Positions 9,107 to 19,158 of a DNA stretch of 64,000 bases are shown piece by piece; the stretch's first letter is position 1; each line of letters starts with the position of its first letter. A model generated the notes under the pieces. It saw only the letters and a program-made list of their open reading frames with translations. It ran no database searches and was not told the origin of the DNA. The position numbers and the translations under genes are program-made. This DNA is from Phaeobacter sp. HF9A (GTDB lineage Bacteria; Pseudomonadota; Alphaproteobacteria; Rhodobacterales; Rhodobacteraceae): NCBI RefSeq assembly GCF_011806385.1, contig NZ_JAATOX010000003.1, forward strand, positions 23,813-87,812, given 5' to 3'.

Positions 9107-10024
9107 TCAGGAACTCCGCATTCTGGGATCAAGCCAGGCGTTCAGCACGTCGGCGAGAAAGGTGAAGACAATGTAGAACATAGAGAAAACAAGGATCAGC
9201 GCCTGTACGGTGGGCAGGTCATTGCGGGCGATGCTTTCCCAGGCGAGGAAACCGGCGCCATGCAGCGCAAAGACCGACTCCACCACGATGGAGCCCCCCA
9301 GCATGAAACCCATCTGAACCGCAGCGAGGCTGACCACCGGGATGATGGCATTGCGCAGCGCGTGTTTGAACAGAACCCGCCCCTCGCCCGCGCCCTTGGC
9401 CCGGGCGGTGCGGATGAAGTCGGAATTCAGCACATCCAGCATGCCCGCACGCGTCAGCCGCATGATGGCGGGCATCGCGTAATAGCCAAGCACGATCGTG
9501 GGCATGATGAAATGCCGCCAGGTTGCAGCGCCTGAGGGCGGCAGCCAGCCGAGCTGAATGGCAAAGACGACGATCAGGATCAGGCCGAACCAGAACGAGG
9601 GCATCGCCTGACCGGCCACCGACAGGAACAGCGCCACCCGGTCGATGAGCGAGTTCGGACGGATCGCGGCGACCACCCCAAGGGGCACGGCGGTCAGCAG
9701 CGCAAACAGAATGCCGCAGACCCCGAGGATCATGGTCACTTGCAAACGTTCTGCGATCAGCCCGGCAACGGGGAGCTTGAAATAATAGCTCTCGCCAAAA
9801 TCGCCCCGGAGGGCGGAGAACAGCCATTCGCCGTATTGCACCAGCATCGGGCGATCAAAACCGTAGAGCCGGCGCAGGGCTTCGACGTCTTCGCCGCTGG
9901 CGGTTTCGCCAGCCAGCGCGGCGGCCGGGTCGCCGGAGAGGAACAGCAGGGAGAAACTGATGAAGCTGACGGTCAAAGCCACCAGCAAGGCCAGGCCCAG
10001 TCTCTTCAGGATGAATGGCAGCAT
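9107..10024 (-). CDS. Peptide ABC transporter permease (OppB/DppB type)
   Basis: 305-residue permease. It starts MLPFILKRLG, with the first membrane helix LALLVALTVSFISFSLLFL and then the short conserved periplasmic part containing GEDVEALRRLYGFDRPMLVQY typical of DppB/OppB N-domains. Six membrane segments are visible. The EAA motif region is DFIRTARAKGAGEGRVL. An upstream in-frame ATG at 10150 would add a Pro/Arg-rich tail with no membrane character and is rejected. Confidence 0.92.
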   Translation of the reverse strand: MLPFILKRLGLALLVALTVSFISFSLLFLSGDPAAALAGETASGEDVEALRRLYGFDRPMLVQYGEWLFSALRGDFGESYYFKLPVAGLIAERLQVTMILGVCGILFALLTAVPLGVVAAIRPNSLIDRVALFLSVAGQAMPSFWFGLILIVVFAIQLGWLPPSGAATWRHFIMPTIVLGYYAMPAIMRLTRAGMLDVLNSDFIRTARAKGAGEGRVLFKHALRNAIIPVVSLAAVQMGFMLGGSIVVESVFALHGAGFLAWESIARNDLPTVQALILVFSMFYIVFTFLADVLNAWLDPRMRSS

Positions 10025-10164
10025 GGGATACCTCTGGCGTCCAGCCTCGGGCGGGCGGCGCGTCTGGGGGTTGGTCTTATGGGGGTGGGGCGTGAGGAAC
10101 GCATGTCGCGGAAGGGGAGGACAGGGCGAGGGGTTGCCCCCTCGCCACATCAGATCCGGTCAGA

Positions 10165-11688
10165 TCAGTTCCAGGACATATCCACGAAGCGCAGCACCTC
10201 ATCCGCAGTCGGCGTATAGTTCACATCGCCGGTGAAGACATAGTTGGTGTTGTAGCTGAACATCGGCGCCCAATAGGCTTCGCCGGTGATCTTTTTCAGC
10301 GCCTTGGTGTAATATTCGATGCGCTCATCCGGGTTGGTGGAGCTATCGGCCACGTTCAGCCAATCCAGCACCTCGTCGTCGCGGGTGCTGTCAAGCGAAC
10401 CATGTTTGAAGAACTGGCTGACCATCGCGGAGGCATCGTTGATCGAGTAGCTGCCCCAGGTCTGGAACGACAGCGGCACTTCGCCCTTCATGTTCAGTTC
10501 GCGCAGGGCGGAGTATTGCAGCATCTTGAAGTCGGTCTCGATGCCGATCGCATTCAGATAAGAGGCGATCGCCTCGGCGTATTGGCGGTCGCGGTAGGCG
10601 TAGAACTCGGTCGAGAACCCATCGGGATACCCCGCCTCGGCCAGCAGTTCCTTGGCCTTTTCCGGGTTGTAATCATAGGTGGTGACATCCTGAGCGCAGC
10701 CGAACTGGCTGGGGAAACAGGGGGTATTGATGACCTGGCTCGACCCTTTCAACAGCGCCTGAACCAGTTCTTCGCGGTTGATCGCATAGTTGACCGCCTC
10801 GCGGACCTTGGCGTTGGTAAAGGGGTTGTCGGCGCCGCTGCGACCGGCCGCATCCATCTGGAGATACCCAACGCGCATGGTGGATTCATTGGCGACGGTG
10901 AACTGGCCCATCTGGCCCAGCTTCTCGGCCTGATCCGCGGGCACCTGCCAGATCAGATCGAGCGAACCCGAGAACAGCTCCGCCATCTGGGTGTTGACGT
11001 CGGGAATGGTGCGAATGTCGATCTTGCCGACCGTGGGTTGGCCCTTGGGGCTGTCATAGTAGTTTTCGTTCTTTTCCAGCACAAAATGCTGCCCGGGCAC
11101 CACTTCGGTGACCTTGTAAGGGCCGGTGCCAACCGGTTTCAGCCCCATGCCGGAGGGGCCGACCTCGGCGTAATATTCATTGGGGTACATGGACACCGGG
11201 CCGGAGAGGAATTCGATCGCCGCCGGGAATTTGTCCTTCAGCAGGATGCGCACGGTGTAGTCGTCGATCTTCTCGGCCGATTTCATCCAGTTCACATTGC
11301 GCTGGGTCTTTACGCCGTTTTCTTCGTTGGCAACGTAGTTGACGGTAAAGACCACATCATCGGCGTTGAAAGGTTCGCCATTGTGGAAGGTCACCCCTTC
11401 GCGCAGCTTGAACTCCAGCGTGGTGTCGTCGATCCATTCCCAGCTGGTGGCCAGGTTGCCGATGTATTCGTTGGTTTCGGGGTCGCGATAGATCAGACCA
11501 TCCCAGACCGCACGCTGCATGACCACGCCTTCGCGCGAGGAATTGAAGTAGCTGTCAACGTTTTCCAATTCCTTGGTGAAGGCCACATTCAGCGTGTCCG
11601 ATGCTTTGTCGGCAAGCGCGGGCATGGCCGCGCCGGAGGTCAAGACGGCGGCAACGAGGAGAGAGCGGGTGAAGGCGTGTTCGGTCAT
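10165..11688 (-). CDS. Peptide ABC transporter substrate-binding protein
   Basis: 507-residue family 5 extracellular solute-binding protein. Residues 1-26 are a Sec signal peptide (SLLVAAVLTSGAAMPALA, cleaved after ALA). The mature part shows LNVAFTKELENVDSYF and, further on, EFKLREGVTFHNGEPFNADDVVFT-like sequence, the standard SBP_bac_5 core. It is first in the operon, 140 bp before the permease gene, as usual for the abundant periplasmic component. Substrate is most likely a small peptide; glutathione or another gamma-glutamyl peptide is an inference from the downstream gamma-glutamyltransferase. Confidence 0.92.
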   Translation of the reverse strand: MTEHAFTRSLLVAAVLTSGAAMPALADKASDTLNVAFTKELENVDSYFNSSREGVVMQRAVWDGLIYRDPETNEYIGNLATSWEWIDDTTLEFKLREGVTFHNGEPFNADDVVFTVNYVANEENGVKTQRNVNWMKSAEKIDDYTVRILLKDKFPAAIEFLSGPVSMYPNEYYAEVGPSGMGLKPVGTGPYKVTEVVPGQHFVLEKNENYYDSPKGQPTVGKIDIRTIPDVNTQMAELFSGSLDLIWQVPADQAEKLGQMGQFTVANESTMRVGYLQMDAAGRSGADNPFTNAKVREAVNYAINREELVQALLKGSSQVINTPCFPSQFGCAQDVTTYDYNPEKAKELLAEAGYPDGFSTEFYAYRDRQYAEAIASYLNAIGIETDFKMLQYSALRELNMKGEVPLSFQTWGSYSINDASAMVSQFFKHGSLDSTRDDEVLDWLNVADSSTNPDERIEYYTKALKKITGEAYWAPMFSYNTNYVFTGDVNYTPTADEVLRFVDMSWN

Positions 11689-11721
11689 GTCATTTCCCTG
11701 TCTGTACGATTGAACAGTTGA

Positions 11722-11740
11722 TGTATCATTATTTAATACA
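11722..11740. promoter_or_regulatory. Dyad in the divergent transporter/iclR promoter region
   Basis: The 148-bp region between the divergent transporter operon and the IclR gene is strikingly AT-rich for this genome. It contains the 5-bp dyad TGTAT / ATACA (19 bp overall) flanked by further TAT-rich sequence. IclR proteins bind short palindromes near their own start, so this is the likely operator, but binding is inferred. Confidence 0.45.
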
Positions 11741-11836
11741 TAGTATTGTTATATACCCATCATACGCCGAGGCTGGTGACATTCGTCAAGTTTTTGTTAC
11801 AGCGGCGCAGGGACGTTCGGCCAGAAACGGAAAAAG

Positions 11837-12628
11837 ATGTTGGAAAAGAAGCAAAACCCGCTGTTCGTCGGCACCCTCGCGAAGGGGCTGCGAGTGCTGC
11901 GGGCCTTTGACGAATCACATGTCTCGCTGTCGCTGGCCGAGCTGGTCAAACTGACCGGGCTGGAAAAAAGCGCGGTGCAGCGTCTGGCCCATACGCTGCA
12001 TCAGGAAGGCATGCTGGAGCGCGATCCCGGCACCCGCCGATACCGTCCGAGCCATGCCTGGCTGGAGCTGGCCTATGCCTATTACTGGTCGGATCCGTTG
12101 ATCTCGCGGGCGCTGCCAAAGCTGGTGGAATTCAGCCGGGTGCATGGCGAAACCGTGAACCTGGCGCAGATTTCGGGGGATCACATCATCTATGCGCTGC
12201 GCCTGCCCAACCAGCGTACCCAGTTTGCGGCCAGTATCATCGGGCGACGGGTGGCGGCGCTGGGCACGGCTGCGGGGCGGGTGATGCTGGCAACCTGGAG
12301 CGCGCAAGAGGTCGCGCATGCACTGGAAAGCTGGCCGCTGCATGCGATGACGCCAAAGACAATCACCGACCGCGCGGTGATTGCGCAAGAGATCGCGCAG
12401 GCCGCGCAGGACGGCTATTCGCTGACGCAGGGTCAGATGATCCTGAACGAGATCAGCCTGGCGGTTCCGATCACCGGCATAGATGGGCGCGCGCATGCGG
12501 CCTTGCAGGTGGCGGTCTCTAGCCACAGTTTCGACCCGGAGCGGGTGCGGCAGGAGCTTCTGCCGGCGCTTCTGGATACCGCCAGCGGCATTCCCGGCGA
12601 AACCCTGATGCAGGAACCCAGGTCCTGA
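11837..12628 (+). CDS. IclR-family transcriptional regulator
   Basis: 263-residue regulator. N-terminal winged helix-turn-helix at about residues 12-60 (GLRVLRAFDESHVSLSLAEL, then the recognition helix around GLEKSAVQRLAHTL), followed by the IclR effector-binding GAF-like domain (ETVNLAQISGDHIIYAL, later AALGTAAGRVMLA and AVPITGIDGRAHAALQVAV). It is divergent from the peptide importer/gamma-glutamyltransferase operon and most likely controls it, responding to an imported or released metabolite. Confidence 0.9.
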   Translation: MLEKKQNPLFVGTLAKGLRVLRAFDESHVSLSLAELVKLTGLEKSAVQRLAHTLHQEGMLERDPGTRRYRPSHAWLELAYAYYWSDPLISRALPKLVEFSRVHGETVNLAQISGDHIIYALRLPNQRTQFAASIIGRRVAALGTAAGRVMLATWSAQEVAHALESWPLHAMTPKTITDRAVIAQEIAQAAQDGYSLTQGQMILNEISLAVPITGIDGRAHAALQVAVSSHSFDPERVRQELLPALLDTASGIPGETLMQEPRS

Positions 12629-12719
12629 CCCCGATCTGAGCACGCGACCTGATAGGTTCAGGGCGCCAGCGGTGCGATCTGATCTTTTCCAGCCTGCGGC
12701 GGGGGGATAGGGTCGCGGC

Positions 12720-15700
12720 ATGACAGCATCTCCTCGATTCATTCACCTGCGCACCCATACGGAATATTCGCTTCTGGAAGGGGCCGTGCGGCTCAAGAAA
12801 CTGCCGGACCTGTGCAAGGCGCATCGCATGCCTGCGATTGCGATCACCGATACCAATTCGATGTTCGCCGCGCTCGAGGCCTCGGTCACCCTTTCGGGGG
12901 CTGGCATCCAGCCGATCATGGGCTGTCAGGTGGATCTGACCTATGTGAAGAGCGAGCCGGGCGAGAAACCCAAACTGCCCGCGCCGCTTGTGCTGCTGGC
13001 GCAGAGCGAAGAAGGCTATGAGCATCTGATGAAACTCTCCTCCTGTCTCTATGTGGACAAGGGCGGGCAGTTGCCGCAGGTCTCGCTAGAGGAGCTGGAG
13101 CTGAACAGCGGCGGTCTGATCTGCCTCACCGGTGGCCCAAACGGGCCCGTCGGGCAGCTGTTGCAGAACGGCCAGCGCCCCGCCGCCGAGGCGCTGATGC
13201 AGCGGCTGAAAGCGATGTTCCCGGATCGGCTCTATGTGGAGCTGCAACGCCATCCCGGCGAGGACGGCCAGCCGGTCGAGGAGGTCCAGACCGAGCGCGG
13301 CCATGTGGAGATGGCCTATGCGATGGATCTGCCCCTGGTGGCGACCAATGACGTCTATTTCCCCAAGACCGAGATGTATGAGGCGCATGATGCGCTGATC
13401 TGCATCGCAGAGGGGGCCTATGTCGATCAGTCGGAACCGCGCCGCCGCCTGACCGCGCAGCATTATTTCAAAAGCCAGGAAGAGATGATCGCTCTTTTTG
13501 CCGATCTGCCGGAAGCGATTGAAAACACGGTCGAAATCGCGCAGCGCTGCGCCTTCATGACCTATCGGCGGGATCCGATCCTGCCAAAATTCGCCGATGA
13601 CGAGGTGGTGGAGCTGCGCCGTCAGGCCAATGAGGGCTTGCAGGCCCGGCTGGCGGTGATCCCCCATGCGGTGTCGGTTGAAAAATACCAGGAACGGCTG
13701 GATTTCGAGCTGGATATCATCGAGGGCATGGGCTTTCCCGGCTATTTCCTGATCGTTGCGGATTTTATCAAATGGGGCAAGGAACAGGGCATTCCGGTGG
13801 GGCCGGGGCGGGGCTCTGGTGCGGGCTCGCTGGTGGCCTATGCGCTGACCATCACCGACCTTGACCCGCTGCGCTACAGCCTGCTGTTTGAACGCTTCCT
13901 CAACCCGGAACGGGTCTCGATGCCCGACTTCGACATCGACTTCTGCATGGATCGCCGCGAGGAGGTGATCAAATACGTGCAGCAGAAATATGGCCGCGAC
14001 AAGGTGGGCCAGATCATCACCTTTGGTGCGCTTCTGTCCAAAGCAGCCGTGCGCGACATTGGCCGGGTGTTGCAGATGCCCTTTGGCCAGGTGGACCGGC
14101 TGTCCAAGATGATCCCTGTGGAGGGCGTGAAACCCGTCTCGATCGAGAAAGCCTTGCAGGACGAGCCCCGACTGGCGGAAGAGGCGCGAAACGAGCCCGT
14201 GGTGCAGCGTCTTTTGACCTATGGCCAGCAGGTCGAGGGGCTCTTGCGCAACGCCTCCACCCACGCGGCTGGGGTGGTGATCGGCGACCGGCCTCTGGAT
14301 GCGCTGGTGCCGCTCTATCAGGATCCGCGCTCCGACATGCCGGCGACCCAGTTCAACATGAAATGGGTGGAACAGGCCGGGTTGGTGAAATTCGACTTCC
14401 TCGGCCTGAAAACGCTGACCGTGGTGCAGAACGCCATGGAGCTGATCTTCAAATCCGGCCGTCCGTTGCATGTCTCGGCCGAGGGGCAGCAGCTTTATGA
14501 ACCGGCGGAAGGGGCGGAGAACCAGATCAACGCGATCCCGCTGGATGATCCGATCACCTATGACCTTTATGCCCGGGCCAAGACGGTGGCGGTGTTCCAG
14601 GTGGAATCCACCGGCATGATGGATGCGCTCAAGCGCATGAAGCCCACCTGTATCGAGGATATCGTGGCGCTGGTGGCGCTCTATCGTCCCGGCCCGATGG
14701 AAAACATCCCGGTCTATTGCGAGGTCAAGAACGGGCTGCGCAAGATCCAGTCGGTGCATCCGCTGATCGACCATATCCTGGAGGAAACCCAGGGCATTAT
14801 CGTCTATCAGGAACAGGTGATGCAGATTGCCCAGGTGATGGCGGGCTACTCCCTGGGCGGTGCGGATCTGTTGCGCCGCGCCATGGGTAAGAAGATCAAG
14901 GAGGCCATGGACGCCGAGCGCCCGAAGTTTGAAAAAGGCGCGGCGGAAAACGGGGTCGACAAGAAAAAGGCCTCCGAGGTTTTTGACCTGTTGGAGAAAT
15001 TCGCCAACTACGGCTTCAACAAATCGCACGCGGCGGCCTATGCGGTGGTGTCCTATCAGACCGCCTGGTTGAAGGCGAACCACCCGGTGGAGTTCATGGC
15101 CGGGGTGATGAACTGCGATATCCACCTGACCGACAAGCTCTCGATTTACTTTGAGGAGGTCAAGAAGGGGCTGAAGCTGCCCTATGTGGCGCCGGACATC
15201 AATCGCTCCTTGGCGACCTTTGACGTGGTCGAGGGCGCCCTGGTCTATGCGCTGGGCGCGCTGAAGAACGTCGGCCTTGATGCGATGAACCTGATCGTCG
15301 CAGCGCGACAGGACCGGCCCTTTGTGAACCTCTATGATTTTGCCCGCCGGGTGGATCTCAAGAAGGTCGGCAAGCGGCCTCTGGAGATGCTGGCGCGGGC
15401 CGGGGCTTTTGACGTGCTGGACAAGAACCGCCGCCGGGTATTCGAGAGCCTGGAAGGGCTGGTGAGCTATTCCGCCGCCATCCACGAACAGAAGAACTCC
15501 AACCAGGTGTCGCTGTTTGGCGAGGCGGGCGAGGATCTGCCGGAGCCGCGTCTGGCGGGGGTGCCGGATTGGCTGCCTGCGGAACGGCTGAACGAGGAAT
15601 TCAAGGCGATCGGCTTTTACCTGACGGGCCATCCGCTGGACGACTACATGCCAGCGCTGAAACGCAAGGATGTGATGACGCTGGACGAGGTCATGGCCAA

Positions 15701-16220
15701 GGCGGAGCGCGGCCCCTTTATGGCCAAAATGGCCGGGGTGGTTGCGGGCCGGCAGGAGCGCAAATCGGCGCGCGGCAATCGTTTTGCCTTCGCGCAGCTC
15801 TCGGATACCACCGGCGCCTTTGAGGTGACGATCTTCTCGGATGTTCTGGAAAAAGCACGGGAGTTTCTGGAGACCGGCTCCAAGGTGGTGATCACCGCCG
15901 AGGCCACCATGGAGAGCGATCAGCTGAAACTGCTGATGCGCTCTGCCGGGCCGGTGGATGCGGCGATTGCCGATGCCGGGCGTTCTTCCCTGCGGGTCTA
16001 TCTCGACAGTGCCTCGGCGGTGGCAACGGTGGCAACGGTGCTGGAGGATGCCAAATCCGCCGCCCGCAACGCCAGCCCCGGCGAGATCTATGTTTACCTG
16101 CAAGACCCGGGCCTGCCGGGGGATGTGGAAATGGATCTGGGGCAGGTCTTTCCGATCAACCCGCAGATCAAAAGCGCGCTCAAAAGCCTTGAGGGCGTCA
16201 TGGATGTTGAAGAGATCTGA
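12720..16220 (+). CDS. dnaE: DNA polymerase III alpha subunit
   Basis: 1166-residue replicative polymerase of the DnaE1 type. The N-terminal PHP domain starts FIHLRTHTEYSLLEGA with ITDTNSMF. The catalytic palm has GPGRGSGAGSLVAYAL and PDFDIDFCMDRRE, the acidic triad region. These are followed by GQIITFGALLSKAAVRDIGR, the fingers, and NYGFNKSHAAAYAVV; a helix-hairpin-helix and an OB-fold domain (about residues 1000-1090) are followed by the C-terminal tau-binding part. The beta-clamp-binding motif is QVSLFG near residue 925. Length and motif order match the standard family, so this is the housekeeping polymerase and marks the segment as chromosome. Confidence 0.97.
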   Translation: MTASPRFIHLRTHTEYSLLEGAVRLKKLPDLCKAHRMPAIAITDTNSMFAALEASVTLSGAGIQPIMGCQVDLTYVKSEPGEKPKLPAPLVLLAQSEEGYEHLMKLSSCLYVDKGGQLPQVSLEELELNSGGLICLTGGPNGPVGQLLQNGQRPAAEALMQRLKAMFPDRLYVELQRHPGEDGQPVEEVQTERGHVEMAYAMDLPLVATNDVYFPKTEMYEAHDALICIAEGAYVDQSEPRRRLTAQHYFKSQEEMIALFADLPEAIENTVEIAQRCAFMTYRRDPILPKFADDEVVELRRQANEGLQARLAVIPHAVSVEKYQERLDFELDIIEGMGFPGYFLIVADFIKWGKEQGIPVGPGRGSGAGSLVAYALTITDLDPLRYSLLFERFLNPERVSMPDFDIDFCMDRREEVIKYVQQKYGRDKVGQIITFGALLSKAAVRDIGRVLQMPFGQVDRLSKMIPVEGVKPVSIEKALQDEPRLAEEARNEPVVQRLLTYGQQVEGLLRNASTHAAGVVIGDRPLDALVPLYQDPRSDMPATQFNMKWVEQAGLVKFDFLGLKTLTVVQNAMELIFKSGRPLHVSAEGQQLYEPAEGAENQINAIPLDDPITYDLYARAKTVAVFQVESTGMMDALKRMKPTCIEDIVALVALYRPGPMENIPVYCEVKNGLRKIQSVHPLIDHILEETQGIIVYQEQVMQIAQVMAGYSLGGADLLRRAMGKKIKEAMDAERPKFEKGAAENGVDKKKASEVFDLLEKFANYGFNKSHAAAYAVVSYQTAWLKANHPVEFMAGVMNCDIHLTDKLSIYFEEVKKGLKLPYVAPDINRSLATFDVVEGALVYALGALKNVGLDAMNLIVAARQDRPFVNLYDFARRVDLKKVGKRPLEMLARAGAFDVLDKNRRRVFESLEGLVSYSAAIHEQKNSNQVSLFGEAGEDLPEPRLAGVPDWLPAERLNEEFKAIGFYLTGHPLDDYMPALKRKDVMTLDEVMAKAERGPFMAKMAGVVAGRQERKSARGNRFAFAQLSDTTGAFEVTIFSDVLEKAREFLETGSKVVITAEATMESDQLKLLMRSAGPVDAAIADAGRSSLRVYLDSASAVATVATVLEDAKSAARNASPGEIYVYLQDPGLPGDVEMDLGQVFPINPQIKSALKSLEGVMDVEEI

Positions 16221-16241
16221 TCTGCCGGAGCAGGCAGGCGG

Positions 16242-16673
16242 CTAAAGCACGCCGATGTCGGCCAGCGCCTGCGAGAGCTCACTGGGCAGGGCGGCCTCCG
16301 CCTCGCGGCCCTCGCGCAGGTCGGCGGGGGTGTCTTCGGGATTGAGATAGCGCCAGCCCTGAAACGGGCGTTTGGGGGCGGTCAGGGTGCGGTGGACCTC
16401 GGGGTCGAGCACAATGGCGCAGCGGCGGATCTCGTCCTCGCCGATGACCTCATCCATGCGCAATACCCGCTGACGGCATTGGATCAGCCCCTTGATCACC
16501 CAGTAAATCGACCCACCATTCAGGATCTCGCCCTCGCGTTTGGGCCACATGCGGGTGATATGGCGGGGTAGCCTGTCCTGCCAGCGCTGGGCGTAGGTGG
16601 CCTGCCACTCCATCAGCCCTTCGACGCTTTCAGAGCCAACGGAGAGCTTTACGAGATTTACATGCTTATCCAC
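16242..16673 (-). CDS. DUF1489 family protein
   Basis: 143-residue conserved alphaproteobacterial protein of unknown function. Recognisable parts are the start MDKHVNLVKLSVGSESVEGL and IYWVIKGLIQCRQRVLRMDEV with CAIVLDPEVHRT and PFQGWRYLNPEDTP near the end. It lies convergent to dnaE with a 21-bp gap. No membrane segment or catalytic motif is evident. A role with RNA or small molecules has been proposed for neighbours of this kind, but nothing here shows it. Confidence 0.8.
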   Translation of the reverse strand: MDKHVNLVKLSVGSESVEGLMEWQATYAQRWQDRLPRHITRMWPKREGEILNGGSIYWVIKGLIQCRQRVLRMDEVIGEDEIRRCAIVLDPEVHRTLTAPKRPFQGWRYLNPEDTPADLREGREAEAALPSELSQALADIGVL

Positions 16674-16703
16674 AGGATGTCCCCAGAGTCGTCCAGAAGT
16701 AAT

Positions 16704-16754
16704 ACAGTATATTGTAGCTTGATGGTGACGGGCAGCAAGGTCTTGTGGTATAAT
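16704..16754 (+). promoter_or_regulatory. Putative nrdJ promoter with NrdR-box-like palindrome
   Basis: A perfect -10 hexamer TATAAT lies at 16749-16754 with a weak -35 GTGACG 18 bp upstream. Just before it, ACAGTATATTGTAGC (16704-16718) resembles one NrdR box, the repressor site found ahead of ribonucleotide reductase genes; a well-spaced second box is not clear. No adenosylcobalamin riboswitch fold (B12 box) is visible in the 176 bp before the start. Confidence 0.4.
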
Positions 16755-16849
16755 TCTGAAGATTTGCTAAATTCGCCGTTGAGGCATCGCGCCTCTCCGG
16801 CTAAGCAGGCCGCCAATTCATCATCATACCGACCATAGGGATTCGCCAT

Positions 16850-19141
16850 ATGAGCCGTTTTGCCGCCCCCATCGCCGAGCAGATTTGGGACATGAAGTAC
16901 CGTTTCAAGGATGCAGATGGTAGCCCGATTGACGTCACGGTCGAGGACACCTGGCGGCGCATTGCCCGGGATCTGGCGCGGGCCGAGGCCAAACCGGATG
17001 TCTGGGAAGAGAAATTCTATTCCGCGCTGGAGGATTTCCAGTATCTGCCCGCTGGCCGCATCACCGCAGGGGCAGGCACCGCGCGGCAGGTGACGCTGTT
17101 CAACTGCTTTGTGATGGGCACGGTGCCGGACAGCATGGGCGGTATCTTTGATATGCTGAAGGAAGCGGCGCTGACGATGCAGCAGGGCGGCGGCATCGGC
17201 TATGACTTCTCCACCATCCGGCCGCGCGGCGCCGATGTCAAAGGCGTGGCGGCGGATGCTTCTGGCCCCTTGTCCTTCATGGATGTCTGGGACGCCATGT
17301 GCCGCACCATCATGTCGGCGGGCTCGCGCCGCGGTGCGATGATGGCCACCATGCGCTGCGACCACCCGGATATCGAAGCCTTTATCACCGCCAAATCCGA
17401 TCCGGCCCGGCTGCGCATGTTCAACATGTCGGTTCTGGTCACCGATCCCTTCATGGAAGCGGTGAAGGCCGATGGCCCCTGGGAGCTGACCTTTGGCGGC
17501 AAGGTCTATCACACTGTGCAGGCGCGCGACCTGTGGAACAAGATCATGCAGGCAACCTATGATTATGCCGAGCCGGGTGTGATCTTCATCGACCGTATCA
17601 ACAAGGCGAACAACCTCAGCTACGTGGAGCAGATCGCGGCCACCAACCCCTGCGGCGAGCAACCGCTGCCGCCCTATGGCGCCTGCCTTCTGGGGTCGAT
17701 CAACATGGCGCGGCTGGTCAAGAACCCGTTTGAGAAGGACGCGGAGCTGGACCCCGAGGCGCTGAAAGAGCTGGTCGCCACCGCCGTGCGGATGATGGAC
17801 AATGTGGTGGATGTGTCCAAATTCCCGCTGGAGGCCCAGGCGCAGGAAGCCCAGAACAAGCGCCGCATCGGCCTTGGCGTGACCGGTCTGGCGGATGCGC
17901 TCCTGATGCTCGGCCTGCGCTATGGCTCGGACGAGGCGGCGCGTCAGACCGACCACTGGCTGCACCAGATCGCCCGCGCCGCATATCTGGCGTCGGTGGA
18001 TCTTGCCAAGGAAAAAGGCGCCTTCCCGTTGTTCGACGCCGAGGCCTATCTGGCGTCGGGCAATATGATGAACATGGATGGCGATGTGCGCGAAGCCATC
18101 CGCGAGCATGGCATCCGCAACGCGCTGCTGACCTCGATCGCGCCAACCGGCACCATTTCGCTCTATGCGGGCAACGTATCATCGGGGATCGAGCCGGTCT
18201 TTGCCTATGCCTATACCCGTAAGGTGCTGCAAAAGGACGGCTCGCGCACCGAGGAGGAAGTGGTCGATTACGCGGTGCAAATGTATCGCGAGAAGTTCGG
18301 CGCGGACGCGGCACTGCCGGACTATTTTGTCAATGCCCAAACCCTGGCACCGGCTGATCACGTGAAAATGCAGGCGGCGGCGCAGAAATGGATCGACAGC
18401 TCCATCTCCAAGACCATCAACTGCCCCGAGGACATTGATTTCGACGCATTCAAGGACGTCTACATGCAAGCCTGGGATCAGGGCTGCAAGGGCTGCACCA
18501 CCTACCGTCCGAACGATGTGACCGGCTCTGTGCTCTCTGTGTCCGAAAGTGCCGATACCGCCCCAGGCGAGGGCGCCGAGGCGCCGCAAGCGACCGAGGA
18601 GAATGGCGCCGAAGTCGTCTATATGTCGGAGCCCCTGGACCGCCCGCAGAGCCTGGAGGGTCACACCTACAAGCTCAAATGGCCTGATAGCGAGCATGCG
18701 ATCTATCTGACCATCAACGACGTCATCATCAACGGTCACCGCCGCCCGTTCGAGGTCTTTATCAACTCCAAGAACATGGAGCACTACGCCTGGACATTGG
18801 CGCTGACGCGGATGATCTCCGCCGTGTTCCGCCGGGGCGGCGATGTGTCCTTTGTCGTGGAAGAGCTGAAAGCGGTGTTCGACCCGCGCGGTGGTGCCTG
18901 GGTGCAGGGCAAATACATCCCGTCGATCCTGGCGGCGATCGGTGGGGTGATCGAGACCCATCTGGTCAAGACCGGTTTCCTGGAGGGCGAGGGCATGGGG
19001 CTGAAGGCGGACCCAACGGCACAGGTGGTGAACCTGAACCAACCGCGCGGCAAGGCCTGCCCGAGCTGTGGCCAGTTTGATTTGCAGATGGTCGAGGGCT
19101 GCATGACCTGCCGAAGTTGTGGTCACTCGAAATGCGGCTGA
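16850..19141 (+). CDS. nrdJ: Adenosylcobalamin-dependent (class II) ribonucleotide reductase
   Basis: 763-residue class II enzyme making deoxyribonucleotides from ribonucleotides with a B12-generated thiyl radical. Visible motifs: FNCFVMG (first redox Cys region), the substrate loop GGGIGYDFSTIRPRG, the active-site NPCGEQPLPPYGACLLGS (Asn, radical Cys, Glu), APTGTISLYAGNVSSGIEP (phosphate-binding) and the C-terminal zinc-ribbon-like tail CPSCGQFDLQ ... CMTCRSCGHSKCG that carries reducing cysteines. It is full length. Its 3' end is the insertion site of the Tn7-like element: the target duplication begins 12 bp after the stop, and the gene's own terminator has been pushed to 42217-42244. The coding sequence is left intact, which is the usual strategy of Tn7 relatives. 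Confidence 0.95.
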   Translation: MSRFAAPIAEQIWDMKYRFKDADGSPIDVTVEDTWRRIARDLARAEAKPDVWEEKFYSALEDFQYLPAGRITAGAGTARQVTLFNCFVMGTVPDSMGGIFDMLKEAALTMQQGGGIGYDFSTIRPRGADVKGVAADASGPLSFMDVWDAMCRTIMSAGSRRGAMMATMRCDHPDIEAFITAKSDPARLRMFNMSVLVTDPFMEAVKADGPWELTFGGKVYHTVQARDLWNKIMQATYDYAEPGVIFIDRINKANNLSYVEQIAATNPCGEQPLPPYGACLLGSINMARLVKNPFEKDAELDPEALKELVATAVRMMDNVVDVSKFPLEAQAQEAQNKRRIGLGVTGLADALLMLGLRYGSDEAARQTDHWLHQIARAAYLASVDLAKEKGAFPLFDAEAYLASGNMMNMDGDVREAIREHGIRNALLTSIAPTGTISLYAGNVSSGIEPVFAYAYTRKVLQKDGSRTEEEVVDYAVQMYREKFGADAALPDYFVNAQTLAPADHVKMQAAAQKWIDSSISKTINCPEDIDFDAFKDVYMQAWDQGCKGCTTYRPNDVTGSVLSVSESADTAPGEGAEAPQATEENGAEVVYMSEPLDRPQSLEGHTYKLKWPDSEHAIYLTINDVIINGHRRPFEVFINSKNMEHYAWTLALTRMISAVFRRGGDVSFVVEELKAVFDPRGGAWVQGKYIPSILAAIGGVIETHLVKTGFLEGEGMGLKADPTAQVVNLNQPRGKACPSCGQFDLQMVEGCMTCRSCGHSKCG

Positions 19142-19153
19142 TTGAAGTCCAGT

Positions 19154-19158
19154 GGGAT
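19154..19158. repeat. Target-site duplication of element A, left copy (GGGAT)
   Basis: GGGAT directly before the TGT terminus at 19159. The same five bases follow the ACA terminus at 42139. Five-base duplications are the hallmark of Tn7/Mu-type strand transfer. Confidence 0.9.

Noticed and set aside
16674..16849. Adenosylcobalamin riboswitch upstream of nrdJ
   Set aside because: No B12-box-like GCCACTG and no room for the full fold; only a promoter and an NrdR-like palindrome are seen.
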